From positions 1-64,000 of the forward strand of contig NZ_FNCO01000009.1 of assembly GCF_900100795.1 (NCBI RefSeq): a DNA stretch of 64,000 nucleotides. Reading direction: 5' to 3'. Below, piece after piece: positions 26,725-34,905 of the stretch. Made by a program: the position numbers and the translations under genes. Position 1 is the first letter of the stretch. Each line of letters begins with the position of its first letter. Origin of the DNA: Pseudomonas abietaniphila. Lineage in GTDB: Bacteria > Pseudomonadota > Gammaproteobacteria > Pseudomonadales > Pseudomonadaceae. The notes beneath the pieces are model-generated. The model had not been told where the DNA came from, made no database searches, and worked only from the letters and a program-made list of their open reading frames with translations.

Positions 26725-27318
26725 TTATTCTGATGGATGCTCGGTCAAGTTGTGGAACAACAGTGGGCCAGGAAGGTTAAGCAGGCGGCCTCCCTCGTCG
26801 ATCCGTCCGACAACAATCGGCGAGAACCCGAGTTGCTCTGCTATGGCTTTTACGGTCGAGGCAGCGTTTTCGTCGTTGCTGGATACGAAGACGACACGCC
26901 TTCCGCCATCTTGCGAGGGATCCCGTGCGAGTACGGCAGCCGGAATCTGGTTGAACGCTTTGACGATCAAGGCGCCTGATAGCGCCTGGGCGACCATGTC
27001 AGAAGAGAGCCGCCCCGCCAGCGTTTGTGGTGATACGCCGAAAGCGTTGGTCTGATCGATGATGATCTTGCCAGCCCAGTCAGATCGACTGCGGGCCAGC
27101 GCTTCCACAGCGTTAAATGGAATTGCCAAGAACAGAACCTCAGCAGAGAGCGCCTCTTCCAAAGAGGCGGCAGTGACCATCTCTCCCAACTCTGCGGCGA
27201 GGGGAAGAATGGTTTCCGGCCCTCGCGAGTTCGCGATGGACACTGGAATCGCGACGCGTGCAAATTGGCGAGCAATGGCGGTTCCCACGTTACCGGAACC
27301 AATAATGGCGTATTTCAT
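26725..27318 (-). CDS. F420-type NADP oxidoreductase (NADPH-dependent reductase)
   Basis: A 197-residue Rossmann protein with IGSGNVGTAIARQFAR at the N terminus and the NADP-specific NSRGP loop. FLAIPFNAVEALA and IIIDQTNAFGVSP follow, as in the F420-dependent NADP reductase-like family. Pseudomonads are not known to use F420, so here it probably reduces another substrate with NADPH. It is the last gene of the leftward cluster, 131 bases after WrbA, and is likely part of the same sigma-54-driven unit. Confidence 0.85.
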   Translation of the reverse strand: MKYAIIGSGNVGTAIARQFARVAIPVSIANSRGPETILPLAAELGEMVTAASLEEALSAEVLFLAIPFNAVEALARSRSDWAGKIIIDQTNAFGVSPQTLAGRLSSDMVAQALSGALIVKAFNQIPAAVLARDPSQDGGRRVVFVSSNDENAASTVKAIAEQLGFSPIVVGRIDEGGRLLNLPGPLLFHNLTEHPSE

Positions 27319-27449
27319 TTTTTAAACCCTGAAGAAGAGTGAAAGTCGATTTAATCCAGCGCCAATTGTCGCGCGTTCTTAGAGCGCTGCATTGACTGTC
27401 TCAACCTTGATAGGTGGCTTAGCGCTAAAGAAAAAGAATGAACTTGGTT

Positions 27450-28049
27450 TTAGGGGAATAACTTCGATGCGATCCGGGCTACGTGCTCGCCCTGGTGGCG
27501 TGCAATTTCAAGTTCACGGACATCTGGCTGCCGAGCCCCATCGCCACCTGCAATGGTAGACGCACCATAAGGCGTGCCTCCGCCGACCTTTGAGACATCA
27601 AACAATGCTGCGTTGGTATAGCCGATGGGCACGATGATCATTCCGTGATGAGCGAGTGTTGTCCAAGTTGAGGCAATGGTCATTTCCTGGCCACCGCCCG
27701 TTCCAGTTGAGGTAAATACACTGGCGAGCTTTCCAGCCAGAGCGCCCTTGGCCCATAGACCGCCTGTTCGGTCGAGGAAGTTGCGCATCTGTCCGGACAT
27801 GTTGCCGAAGCGAGTCGGCGTGCCGAAAATAACGGCATCGAAATTGGCGAGTTCCTCTACTTGTGCCTCTGGCGCACTTTGATGGGATTTTCCGCCAGCG
27901 GCTGCGAACGCTTGCGGACTCATCGTTTCGGGCACCCGCTTCACCACAACCTCTGTACCTGGAATGCCGCGTGCACCTTCAGCGATTTTCATCGCCATTG
28001 TTTCGACGTGTCCATACATGGAGTGATAGAGCACTAAAACTTTAGCCAT
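27450..28049 (-). CDS. wrbA: NAD(P)H:quinone oxidoreductase WrbA
   Basis: A 199-residue flavodoxin-like FMN enzyme that reduces quinones by two electrons. The FMN phosphate loop is YHSMYGHVETMA. The flavin contact FGTPTRFGNMSGQMRNFLD and STGTGGGQEMT, HHGMIIVPIGY and GGGTPYGAS are all typical of WrbA. It lies between the aldehyde dehydrogenase (78 bases upstream) and the F420-type reductase, all leftward. Together they suggest handling of aldehydes and quinones from an aromatic compound. Confidence 0.92.
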   Translation of the reverse strand: MAKVLVLYHSMYGHVETMAMKIAEGARGIPGTEVVVKRVPETMSPQAFAAAGGKSHQSAPEAQVEELANFDAVIFGTPTRFGNMSGQMRNFLDRTGGLWAKGALAGKLASVFTSTGTGGGQEMTIASTWTTLAHHGMIIVPIGYTNAALFDVSKVGGGTPYGASTIAGGDGARQPDVRELEIARHQGEHVARIASKLFP

Positions 28050-28127
28050 CGTGAGTTCCTCATTCTATGAATGTAGGCGGGTTGGAGTTCCCGAGATTCG
28101 GGCGTAGATCTGTTTGATTGTGTCCCT

Positions 28128-29612
28128 CTAAACTTTAAGCGCGTCCATCAGTCCCGAGTTGAGCGTGATGGTTCTGATCTCCGTGAAGTCGTCGACCGCG
28201 GCGATACCATTCAGGCGACCGAGACCTGACTGCTTTGAGCCGCCCTCCTCGGTGTCCTCGCCAAGTGCACCCCATTCATTGATCCAGACCATACCGGCCT
28301 GGATTCTGGGCGCGATCCGCAGCGCCTTGGAGACATCACGCGTCCAGATGCTGGCGCCCAATCCATAGATGCTGTCGTTAGCCAACGCGACGGCCTCTTG
28401 CTCCTTGGCAAACCTCTGCAGGGTGACAACCGGTCCGAAGGTCTCCTCCTGAACGATCGGCATCGCTGGATCAGTTACCTCCAGAAACGCAGGACGAAAG
28501 AACGCGCCTTCCGACAGCAGGCTATCGGTGACAGGCCCGCCTCGCACAATGACCTCGGCGCCTTGGGCAATGGCGCGCTCAACCACCTTATTGACGCGGT
28601 CGACGCTTTCGCGGTCGATCAACGGGCCCATGTCGCTTGACAGGTCCGCAGCAGGCCCAACCTTTACCGCAGCCAGGCGTTCGGCAAACCGTTTGCAAAA
28701 CTCGTCCGCGATCCCCTCCTGCACGATCATCCGCTGGCCGGTCACGCAGAACTGTCCCGCAAACATCGTCACTGACATTTCGATGATGGGCAGCGCAAGA
28801 TCAAGATCGGTATCGTCAAACACGATCATTGGCGTTTTGCCGCCGAGCTCCAGACCGACGCGCTTGAAGTGTGGTGCGGCGCTCAGCGCAATCGCCTTGC
28901 CGGTCGCGGTGCTACCCGTGAAGCTGATGACCGGAACCTTGGCAGAGGCGACGATATGTTTGGCTCCGTCGCCGGTCTCATCAGTGAACACGTTGATTAC
29001 GCCGCGTGGCAGTTCCGTAATTTCTGCGAAGATCTTGGAAAGGGTCGCGGCGACCTGGGCGCTCTTTCCAGGCAGCTTGATGACCACCGCACAGCCGGCT
29101 GCCAAGGCAGGCGCAAGTGATCGTATCGTCAGGATAATCGGGGAATTCCAAGGCACGATGATTCCGGCGACGCCCATCGGCTGGCGCACCATCATCGCGA
29201 TTCTGCCCGGCTTTGAGTCCACGACCCTCCCAGCTTCCGTGCGCACGATGCCGGCAAAGTAACGCAGCGACGGCACGCAGAGGTCGACTTCAAAAGTGGC
29301 GTCGCGTTGGACCTTGCCGTTTTCGGTGTAGAGGATCTTGATGAGCTCGTCCCGGTTGCGTTCGAACGCGTCTGCAAGTTTGTCGAGCACGCGCGCGCGT
29401 AGCGTGCGGTCGTGTACCCAAGCGGTATCGCTCATTGCGCGCTCCGCCGCGACGATGGCCGCTTGAGCGGTTTCTATGCCCCCTTCGGCATAGGTACCGA
29501 TGACCTCGTAGGTGGCAGGGTTGATGGACTCACGAATCGTATCCGAGCCCATCCACTCCCCGCCGATCCAATTCAAGGCATGTCTGGACGTTTGCGGGGT
29601 ATCAATATTCAT
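28128..29612 (-). CDS. NAD(P)-dependent aldehyde dehydrogenase
   Basis: A 494-residue aldehyde dehydrogenase that oxidises an aldehyde to its acid. Catalytic residues are all in place: asparagine 156 in VPWNSP, glutamate 255 in LELGGK and cysteine 289 in GQFCVTGQ. The Rossmann glycine motif is FTGSTATGKA. The enzyme is of the broad benzaldehyde/betaine-aldehyde type. It lies 258 bases downstream of the SnoaL-like gene; that gap holds a perfect hairpin but no gene. Cluster context points to an aldehyde intermediate of an aromatic or solvent-like compound. Confidence 0.92.
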   Translation of the reverse strand: MNIDTPQTSRHALNWIGGEWMGSDTIRESINPATYEVIGTYAEGGIETAQAAIVAAERAMSDTAWVHDRTLRARVLDKLADAFERNRDELIKILYTENGKVQRDATFEVDLCVPSLRYFAGIVRTEAGRVVDSKPGRIAMMVRQPMGVAGIIVPWNSPIILTIRSLAPALAAGCAVVIKLPGKSAQVAATLSKIFAEITELPRGVINVFTDETGDGAKHIVASAKVPVISFTGSTATGKAIALSAAPHFKRVGLELGGKTPMIVFDDTDLDLALPIIEMSVTMFAGQFCVTGQRMIVQEGIADEFCKRFAERLAAVKVGPAADLSSDMGPLIDRESVDRVNKVVERAIAQGAEVIVRGGPVTDSLLSEGAFFRPAFLEVTDPAMPIVQEETFGPVVTLQRFAKEQEAVALANDSIYGLGASIWTRDVSKALRIAPRIQAGMVWINEWGALGEDTEEGGSKQSGLGRLNGIAAVDDFTEIRTITLNSGLMDALKV

Positions 29613-29647
29613 GGGTACTACCTGCGTTCTGTCTGGTATGAATGGTC

Positions 29648-29665
29648 GGCAGGGCTTTCCCTGCC
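29648..29665 (-). other. perfect hairpin in ALDH leader
   Basis: GGCAGGG (29648-29654) and CCCTGCC (29659-29665) pair around CTTT, 36 bases before the aldehyde dehydrogenase start. It may shape the mRNA between the SnoaL-like and dehydrogenase genes. The remainder of 29613-29870 shows no gene or clear promoter. Confidence 0.4.
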
Positions 29666-29870
29666 GGGCAGCGATTCATTCGGCGAACATGACGGTTATC
29701 GAGTTGGTTGGCACTGAGGAACGTAAGGAAAATCAGCACATCGACGACGCCCATCTGAAGAGAAGTTTGCAATCAGTGCTCTCCCATCCGGGCGCCAACC
29801 GCCGGCAAGCGAAGAATGATTTCGCTATCGAGCATGTCGGTGAATGACTCAGTGCTTACAACCGAGGTCG

Positions 29871-30452
29871 TTAATCCGCCTCCACCTTGAAAGGGGCAGC
29901 GTTCGTGGATGTTCTCAGTGTCCACGAACCCGACTGCCGGAACGAAGCGGCAGTAGCATAGGTATCTTCCATGAACTGGAAATACGTCATCTTTCCGTTA
30001 CGAACCTTGGCATGGATGGAAAAAGGTGATGTCACTACATGGTTGGCCGCCACGGAGCGGTAGGTGAACTTACCGAAAATCGCTACATCCTCTCCTGAGG
30101 CAATTTTTGTCATGATGGTGAAGTCTTCAATTTTCCAATAATCCGACACTTTCAAAAATAATGAGCTGAAAGCTTTGGGGCCCTTATTGGTGCCCGTCCA
30201 AGGCATTATTTTTTTGAGTTCCGGGTTGTCGAAGTTAAGCGAGACGTAGGTTGCATCCGGCGCCGCCAGTTTCTGTGCTGCTGCTTCAACTTTATCGGGC
30301 GCCGTATTGGCCAGAAACTCCATGACAACCGCGAGTGACGCAGCAGACTGCGCTTCGCTAGTGGCCTGCGCAGCAGCGGGGTTTGCAGCCAAGATGCAAG
30401 CGATGAGCGTAATTGCTCCAGCGAGCGACTTGAATCTAGGGGTGATCATCAA
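29871..30452 (-). CDS. secreted SnoaL/NTF2-like protein
   Basis: A 193-residue protein with a signal peptide (hydrophobic AGAITLIACILAA, cleavage near AAAQA). The mature part is a SnoaL/NTF2-like alpha+beta barrel: VMEFLANTAPDKVEAAAQKL, ATYVSLNFDNPELKKIMPW, then DVAIFGKFTYRSVA. Such domains bind small hydrophobic molecules or act as isomerases; secretion is unusual. It is the first gene after an exact -24/-12 promoter at 30545-30559, so its expression should depend on sigma-54 and the V4R activator encoded upstream. Confidence 0.82.
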   Translation of the reverse strand: MMITPRFKSLAGAITLIACILAANPAAAQATSEAQSAASLAVVMEFLANTAPDKVEAAAQKLAAPDATYVSLNFDNPELKKIMPWTGTNKGPKAFSSLFLKVSDYWKIEDFTIMTKIASGEDVAIFGKFTYRSVAANHVVTSPFSIHAKVRNGKMTYFQFMEDTYATAASFRQSGSWTLRTSTNAAPFKVEAD

Positions 30453-30544
30453 CTTTCTCCGTTTGTAACTACCGTTTTAAGTACGTCGAACTCAACGCAT
30501 TCTGCTAAGTACTGATGTGTTCAAAGTCCACAGTGAGTACCTGA

Positions 30545-30559
30545 GCAAAGGCCGTGCCA
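30545..30559 (-). promoter_or_regulatory. sigma-54 (-24/-12) promoter, exact consensus
   Basis: On the minus strand the sequence is TGGCACG-GCCT-TTGC followed by T, an exact match to the sigma-54 consensus TGGCACG-N4-TTGCW, with the -24 GG at 30558-30557 and the -12 GC at 30546-30545. Transcription would start near 30533 and run into the SnoaL-like gene at 30452, leaving a leader of about 80 bases. Confidence 0.85.
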
Positions 30560-30656
30560 ATGCATCGACATCCCTATAAAAACCATAGGTATCAACCACA
30601 TAGATTCGTAACGACTGTTATTGACATTGAATCCAGCATTAACGGCAGGGAGTGAA

Positions 30657-30702
30657 TTGATCATTTGGTCAAGCTGTGGCGACGCGTCACGCATTTGATC
30701 AA
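30657..30702. promoter_or_regulatory. two upstream activating sites, XylR/DmpR type
   Basis: TTGATCATTTGGTCAA (30657-30672) matches the XylR/DmpR-family site TTGATCAATTGATCAA at 14 of 16 positions. A second site at 30687-30702, TCACGCATTTGATCAA, matches at about 11 of 16 with one perfect half. Their centres are 30 bases apart, three helical turns, and lie roughly 105-150 bases upstream of the -24/-12 promoter, the classic enhancer spacing. The adjacent gene encodes an activator of exactly this family. Confidence 0.75.
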
Positions 30703-30765
30703 TGCCACAGAGATTCGTGTTAAAGGCAGACTAAAGGGCGCCGCCTGAGAGGGCCGCTAATGGGG

Positions 30766-32484
30766 TCAGTCGGCGCCATCATTGTTGAAGATGCCGCTTT
30801 TCTTAAGGCGATAGGCCAGTGCAGGCCGGCTGAGGCCAAGCAGGCGAGCGGCTTGCGAAACGTTTTGTTGAGCAAGTTCCATCGCACGTCTCATCAGCTC
30901 CTCTTCCACTGCGTCCAGGCTGACGCTCATTTCAAAGATCTGCGTGACCCAATCGGCTGCGTTTTCCGTGTCTGCGGCCTGAACCAGCGCGCCGTCGGCG
31001 TTGAGACGATCACCGTGCAGATTGCCTGTCTTTGGAAAGACCGCAAAGAGCGCCTCCTGTCCTATGGTTTCATTGCTGTCGGTCAGGATGACGCCGCGTT
31101 CAAGCATATTCCCCAACTCGCGGATATTTCCGGGCCAGGCATATTGCAGACACAGTTCCAGCGCCTTGTCTGATAAGCCAAGCGTACGCTTGTGGTATTG
31201 CAGGTGAAACTTGCATAGAAAATGCTCAACCAGCAGCGGCAGGTCTTCCAACCGATCGCGAAGGGGCGGGATATGCACCGGAAACACATTTAAGCGGTAA
31301 TAAAGATCAGAACGAAACCGGCCCGCCTCGACGGCGTCGGCGAGGCTTTCATTGGTGGCAGCAATGATTCGCACATCGACTTTGCGGGTCCGTGAATCCC
31401 CCACTCGCTCAAGTTCACCTTCTTGCAACACCCGCAGCAATGCCGCCTGCGCTCTGGGCGTCAGTTCTACCACCTCGTCCAGGAAAATGGTCCCCCCGCT
31501 GGCGCGCTCGAAGCGCCCTGACCGGGTCTGACTGGCGCCGGTATAAGCGCCTTTTTCAACACCGAACAATTCCGCTTCAATGAGGTCCGGCGGAATGGCT
31601 GCGCAGTTGACCGCGACAAACGCTTGCTCCGCGCGATCGCTGCGATGATGCACGCTACGTGCGATGACCTCCTTGCCGACGCCAGTTTCTCCGAGAAGCA
31701 GGAGCGAAATCTTGCCTTTGGCTGCCTTGTCGATGGTCTTGCATACCTTCAGGTAAGCGGCGGAGCGCCCTATACCGTAGTACTCACCTTCCCGCTTATC
31801 CAGGGTCGTACGCAGGGAGCTGATCTGTGATTGCAGCTCATATAGCTCCTCGATGATCGGGTCTGCCTGGAAGTACCGTCTGAAATCCGCGGCGTTTTCC
31901 CATTCCTCAGCAGGCTTGCCAATGATGATGCACCGCTGATCGCCGCATCCGCGGCACGTCGTTTCCTGAATGATGATTTCGCGCTTCATGAACGACGAGC
32001 TATACGCACAGGCGTAGCCCAACAAGGACCAGCAAACCGGCTCCGCTGTAAGACCCACCTCGGTCAGGCAGGTCTCCACTTCAAAGGAGTCAATCCATTC
32101 AAGCTCGCAGTAGAAGTGCCCGGACTCCTGATCCAGTTCTAACTGGATGGGCTTCGGATTGACCATGCCCTTCAAGGCGTGCAATTGAGGTCCGACCAGG
32201 AACATCTCCAGTTCGGAACTGTTTGGCCTTAGCTTGCGAGCCATTTCGGCGTCCTTGAGGCCGGATTGGTAGCCAAGGCGCAGGAAGAACCCCTTGGCGC
32301 GCTCGATGCCGAGACTATTGATGAGTTCACGGCGGAAACTGGCCATCGCTGACACCTGCATCAGCAGCATGCGCTGCTCGCCAAACCAGATTTTGCCTTC
32401 AGTGCTTTGAAAGCGGATCTGTTCGCTCAGGTCCTGGTTACAGGAATACTCGGACTCTATCTCCGGCAAGTAGCTGTTAAGCAT
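30766..32484 (-). CDS. sigma-54-dependent activator with V4R sensor (XylR/DmpR/PoxR family)
   Basis: A 572-residue enhancer-binding protein. Residues 20-110 match the XylR N-terminal sensor and 120-190 the V4R subdomain with cysteines in TTCRGCGDQRC. A linker follows at 205-235, then the AAA+ domain with Walker A GETGVGKE (265-272), GAYTGA loop (312-317; Y in place of the usual F), Walker B GGTIFLDE (330-337). A Fis-type helix-turn-helix lies near the end (NVSQAARLLGLSRPALAYRL). Family members bind aromatic effectors in the sensor. The start overlaps the small membrane-protein gene by eight bases. The enhancer sites and sigma-54 promoter lie just downstream of its stop. Confidence 0.92.
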   Translation of the reverse strand: MLNSYLPEIESEYSCNQDLSEQIRFQSTEGKIWFGEQRMLLMQVSAMASFRRELINSLGIERAKGFFLRLGYQSGLKDAEMARKLRPNSSELEMFLVGPQLHALKGMVNPKPIQLELDQESGHFYCELEWIDSFEVETCLTEVGLTAEPVCWSLLGYACAYSSSFMKREIIIQETTCRGCGDQRCIIIGKPAEEWENAADFRRYFQADPIIEELYELQSQISSLRTTLDKREGEYYGIGRSAAYLKVCKTIDKAAKGKISLLLLGETGVGKEVIARSVHHRSDRAEQAFVAVNCAAIPPDLIEAELFGVEKGAYTGASQTRSGRFERASGGTIFLDEVVELTPRAQAALLRVLQEGELERVGDSRTRKVDVRIIAATNESLADAVEAGRFRSDLYYRLNVFPVHIPPLRDRLEDLPLLVEHFLCKFHLQYHKRTLGLSDKALELCLQYAWPGNIRELGNMLERGVILTDSNETIGQEALFAVFPKTGNLHGDRLNADGALVQAADTENAADWVTQIFEMSVSLDAVEEELMRRAMELAQQNVSQAARLLGLSRPALAYRLKKSGIFNNDGAD

Positions 32485-32734
32485 GCAAGAGGTCCGACTG
32501 TGTTGTTTTTGGAAGGTGCCATGCCTGTCTTGCGATCACACAGGGCCCGTGCCATCTCAGTCCCGTGAGCGCCGCGCCAACGCACCCCATAACGGCCAGA
32601 GTGACCGGCGAGCGGACCGGCTGCAGACCAGCGTGTGACAACAACATCAGGCAGATGCTTACGCCTACGAGCAGACGCTGAATGGCGATGAGAAATTCAC
32701 GCCAGACGAAAAAATTCGAGAACGCGTGGGTCAT
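32477..32734 (-). CDS. small two-helix membrane protein
   Basis: An 85-residue protein with two hydrophobic stretches (LIAIQRLLVGVSICLMLLSHA and SPVTLAVMGCVGAALTGL). It is coupled on both sides: its ATG overlaps the stop of the DoxX-like gene and its end overlaps the sigma-54 activator start by eight bases. No family recognised. Tight coupling indicates a real gene of this operon, probably in the inner membrane with DoxX. Confidence 0.7.
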   Translation of the reverse strand: MTHAFSNFFVWREFLIAIQRLLVGVSICLMLLSHAGLQPVRSPVTLAVMGCVGAALTGLRWHGPCVIARQAWHLPKTTQSDLLHA

Positions 32735-33174
32735 GACGGTTTTTGCTCTTCCATGTCAACGAAAGCGACGAGCAGAAATCCACCCACGAGCCCGAGATGT
32801 TCGTAAAACGAGTTAGTGATCATGAAGCGTTCGGGTCCGGCTGGAAGCTCCCAAAAACGCAGAGTGATGCCCGTGGCCATCAGGGTGAACCCTGCCAATC
32901 CCAGCGCTCCCAGCCAACGCAGGCGACCGGTGAGAATCATCAGGGAGGCACCCAGTTCCATCAGAATCACCAGCACCGCAAATACCGGTGCGGGTGATAA
33001 GCCAAAGTGGTCCATCTCGCCGAGCGCTCCCGGGAAATCCAGGAGTTTGAACAACCCCCCTTGCAGATAGGCCCCACACAAACCGAGATAGGCAACCAGC
33101 CTGACGGCGGTTGAACCCAGCACCGGTTTTACGGTAGCGGTCAGCGTTCGCTCAAACGAGCTGAATGTTTGCAT
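32731..33174 (-). CDS. DoxX-family membrane protein
   Basis: A 147-residue inner-membrane protein with four hydrophobic helices and the DoxX-family pattern, GLCGAYLQGGLFKLLDFPGA then LMELGASLMILTGRLRWLGA and the end NSFYEHLGLVGGFLLVAFVD. DoxX-like proteins are linked to quinone or sulphur-compound redox and oxidative stress in other bacteria; a precise role here is unknown. Its stop overlaps the next gene (ATGA), and the truncated amidohydrolase ends 11 bases before its start. Confidence 0.8.
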   Translation of the reverse strand: MQTFSSFERTLTATVKPVLGSTAVRLVAYLGLCGAYLQGGLFKLLDFPGALGEMDHFGLSPAPVFAVLVILMELGASLMILTGRLRWLGALGLAGFTLMATGITLRFWELPAGPERFMITNSFYEHLGLVGGFLLVAFVDMEEQKPS

Positions 33175-33185
33175 CGTTTACTCTC

Positions 33186-33620
33186 CTACACTGCCCAGCA
33201 GGAACAACCCAGGGCGCCAAAGAAACTTCGCGGATCCGACACGTGAGCGTTAGCGCCCCATGCACCGGCATGGTCATGACCGTGCAGACCGCCGTTGCTT
33301 GCGCAGCCGCACGCAGCCGCCGCTTGAGCACGCAACGGCGCCAGCGAATACCGGCCGGTGCCTTCCGGGTCTCCCCAGGCGCCGTACCCCTTGAATGTGC
33401 GGGTCGGCGACCAGTCCGGCATCGCCGGAGGTAGCGGGTTATCGTCCAGCGGAGCAAAGAGGCCGGCAGCGTACACAACGCGCCCGCCCACCACGGTAAG
33501 GTCGCAGGTCAGAAATGAAATCTCGTCTTTGATTGCGAGGGCACCGGCGACCGTGCTCGTGCGATCAAGCGCAGTGAACTCGCCATTTCGGTAAATGATG
33601 TCGGGAATGGGATCAGTCAA
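33186..33620 (-). pseudogene. internally deleted YtcJ-type amidohydrolase
   Basis: A 144-codon open frame made of the two ends of a much larger metal-dependent amidohydrolase (about 550-600 residues normally). The N-terminal 28 residues (DIIYRNGEFTALDRTSTVAG) match the family start. From about residue 34 on, CDLTVVGGRVVYAAGLF, PPAMPDWSPTRTFKGYGAWG and the HGHDH and GALGCSCWAV tail match the family end. The whole catalytic barrel is missing. The join is in frame, near IKDE/ISFL, so a short protein could still be made, but it cannot be an active hydrolase. Confidence 0.75.
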
Positions 33621-33739
33621 TTTTGGACCCTTCTGTTTTTTAGCGACTTGAAGAAAGGGTTGCGCCTTGGTGTGCCAGCCAGCGCCAGCGCGGAGGCTCC
33701 AAGAAATGTTCGACGGATGTCAGCGCTTGCGGTGCTCAC
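33617..33739 (-). pseudogene. remnant of an exported (Tat-signal) protein
   Basis: A 40-codon frame, STASADIRRTFLGASALALAG and then a short unrelated tail, resembles the twin-arginine signal of an exported enzyme cut off shortly after the signal. It ends with an ATGA overlap at the start of the truncated amidohydrolase. No good ribosome site precedes it. It is probably what remains of a neighbouring gene lost in the same rearrangement. Confidence 0.35.
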
Positions 33740-33797
33740 CTGTACAAACCCGCCCCTTGGGCCTTTTAAGTGGTGGGCCAGCGCCAGACCTGATTGC

Positions 33798-34070
33798 TCA
33801 CGTGTGGCTGGATTCCTCGTCACGTTGCTGCGCAGGTCGACCAGGCAGTTGTCCGAGAACATGGTCCACTGCGTGGGTTTTGTCGCAGGCGGCATTGAAG
33901 GTCGTTCCACACAGCAAGTGTTTGCCGATCGGGATAACTTGCTCGCCAACCAAGATTCCAAGCAGCCCGATCAAGGCCACCAGCGGGGGCGCGGGCGAGC
34001 GCACGCTCAGTAGGCTGTAGACGACACCAACAAGCAGGCCTGCGGCCAGGGACAGTGCATACATCTTCAT
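33798..34070 (-). CDS. XapX-domain (DUF1427) membrane protein
   Basis: A 90-residue protein with the XapX/DUF1427 pattern: MKMYALSLAAGLLVGVVYSL, VRSPAPPLVALIGLLGILVG and EQVIPIGKHL. Two hydrophobic helices suggest an inner-membrane location. The C-terminal 30 residues are polar (LGQLPGRPAQQRDEESSHT). AAGAGGTGAAG precedes the ATG. It follows the YcaC-like hydrolase in the same direction, the usual partner arrangement of XapX genes. Its function is not known. Confidence 0.75.
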   Translation of the reverse strand: MKMYALSLAAGLLVGVVYSLLSVRSPAPPLVALIGLLGILVGEQVIPIGKHLLCGTTFNAACDKTHAVDHVLGQLPGRPAQQRDEESSHT

Positions 34071-34104
34071 GCTTCACCTCTTGTTGCGGACGGTAACGGC
34101 GTCG

Positions 34105-34148
34105 CTGTGGAGCTATCGCCTGGAACGTGTGCGATAGCTCCCACACAG
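34105..34148. repeat. REP-like hairpin between hydrolase and XapX genes
   Basis: CTGTGG-AGCTATCGC (34105-34119) mirrors GCGATAGCT-CCCACACAG (34131-34148) with a small bulge. Read on the minus strand it contains TGTGGGAGC, the start of common Pseudomonas extragenic palindromes. It sits six bases beyond the hydrolase stop and may attenuate transcription into the XapX gene. Confidence 0.5.
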
Positions 34149-34153
34149 CAGGC

Positions 34154-34846
34154 TTACTTAGCCGGATTAGGACCGATGCGTTCGCCGTGTTGCACGCGCT
34201 CCGGAGCCTTGTGCACCATGGTGTAGGCATAATCCACGCCCATCCCGTAGGCACCGGAATGCTCCTGCACGATGGCCATCACCGCTTCGTAGGTCTCTTT
34301 ACGCGCCCAATCGCGCTGCCATTCGAGTAGCACCTGTTGCCAAGTGACCGGAACGATACCGGCCTGGACCATGCGGTCCATCGCGTAGTTGTGCGCGTCA
34401 ACCGAGGTGCCGCCCGAGGCGTCTGCAACCATGTAGATTTCGTAGTCCGTGTCACGCAGGCAGGACAGCGCGAACGTGGTGTTGCAGACCTCGGTCCACA
34501 GGCCGGATACGACAATTTTCTTGCGGCCAGTGCCTGCCGACTTTGCCAATGCGTCACGAACGTTCTGGTCATCCCAAGAGTTCATCGAACTGCGCTCAAG
34601 GATTTTGGTTTCCGGATACACCGCCAGCAGCTCAGGGTAGGTATTGCCAGAGAAACCTTCGGTTTCTACGGTGGTGATGGTCGCTGGGATGCCAAAGGCC
34701 TTAGCGGCCTTGGCCAGTCCCACGACGTTGTTCTTCAACACCTGGCGATCAATCGACTGCACACCAAACGCCATTTGTGGCTGTTGGTCGATGAAAATGA
34801 CCTGGCTGTTTTGCGGGGTCAGGACCTCTAAAAGCTTATTGGACAT
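34154..34846 (-). CDS. isochorismatase-like cysteine hydrolase, YcaC type
   Basis: A 230-residue protein of the isochorismatase-like family. The catalytic aspartate is in VIFIDQQPQMAF, the lysine probably in the RKK before IVVSG, and the cysteine in SGLWTEVCNTT. After the core (DASGGTSVDAHNYAMDRM) comes a 50-residue tail longer than in E. coli YcaC. AAGGGA lies 8 bases before ATG 34846. It begins the leftward cluster; a second, shorter homologue is at 43130-43759. Enzymes of this type hydrolyse small amides or esters; no substrate can be named. Confidence 0.85.
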   Translation of the reverse strand: MSNKLLEVLTPQNSQVIFIDQQPQMAFGVQSIDRQVLKNNVVGLAKAAKAFGIPATITTVETEGFSGNTYPELLAVYPETKILERSSMNSWDDQNVRDALAKSAGTGRKKIVVSGLWTEVCNTTFALSCLRDTDYEIYMVADASGGTSVDAHNYAMDRMVQAGIVPVTWQQVLLEWQRDWARKETYEAVMAIVQEHSGAYGMGVDYAYTMVHKAPERVQHGERIGPNPAK

Positions 34847-34905
34847 GGCGAGTTTCCCTTTTAAGTAAACGGCTTCGAAAGCGGCGTTATGGTGCCGTCT
34901 GAGCA

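Noticed and set aside
26725..27318. Idea that the F420-type reductase implies coenzyme F420 use
   Set aside because: No F420 biosynthesis gene is present and pseudomonads are not known to make it; many family members use NADPH with other substrates.
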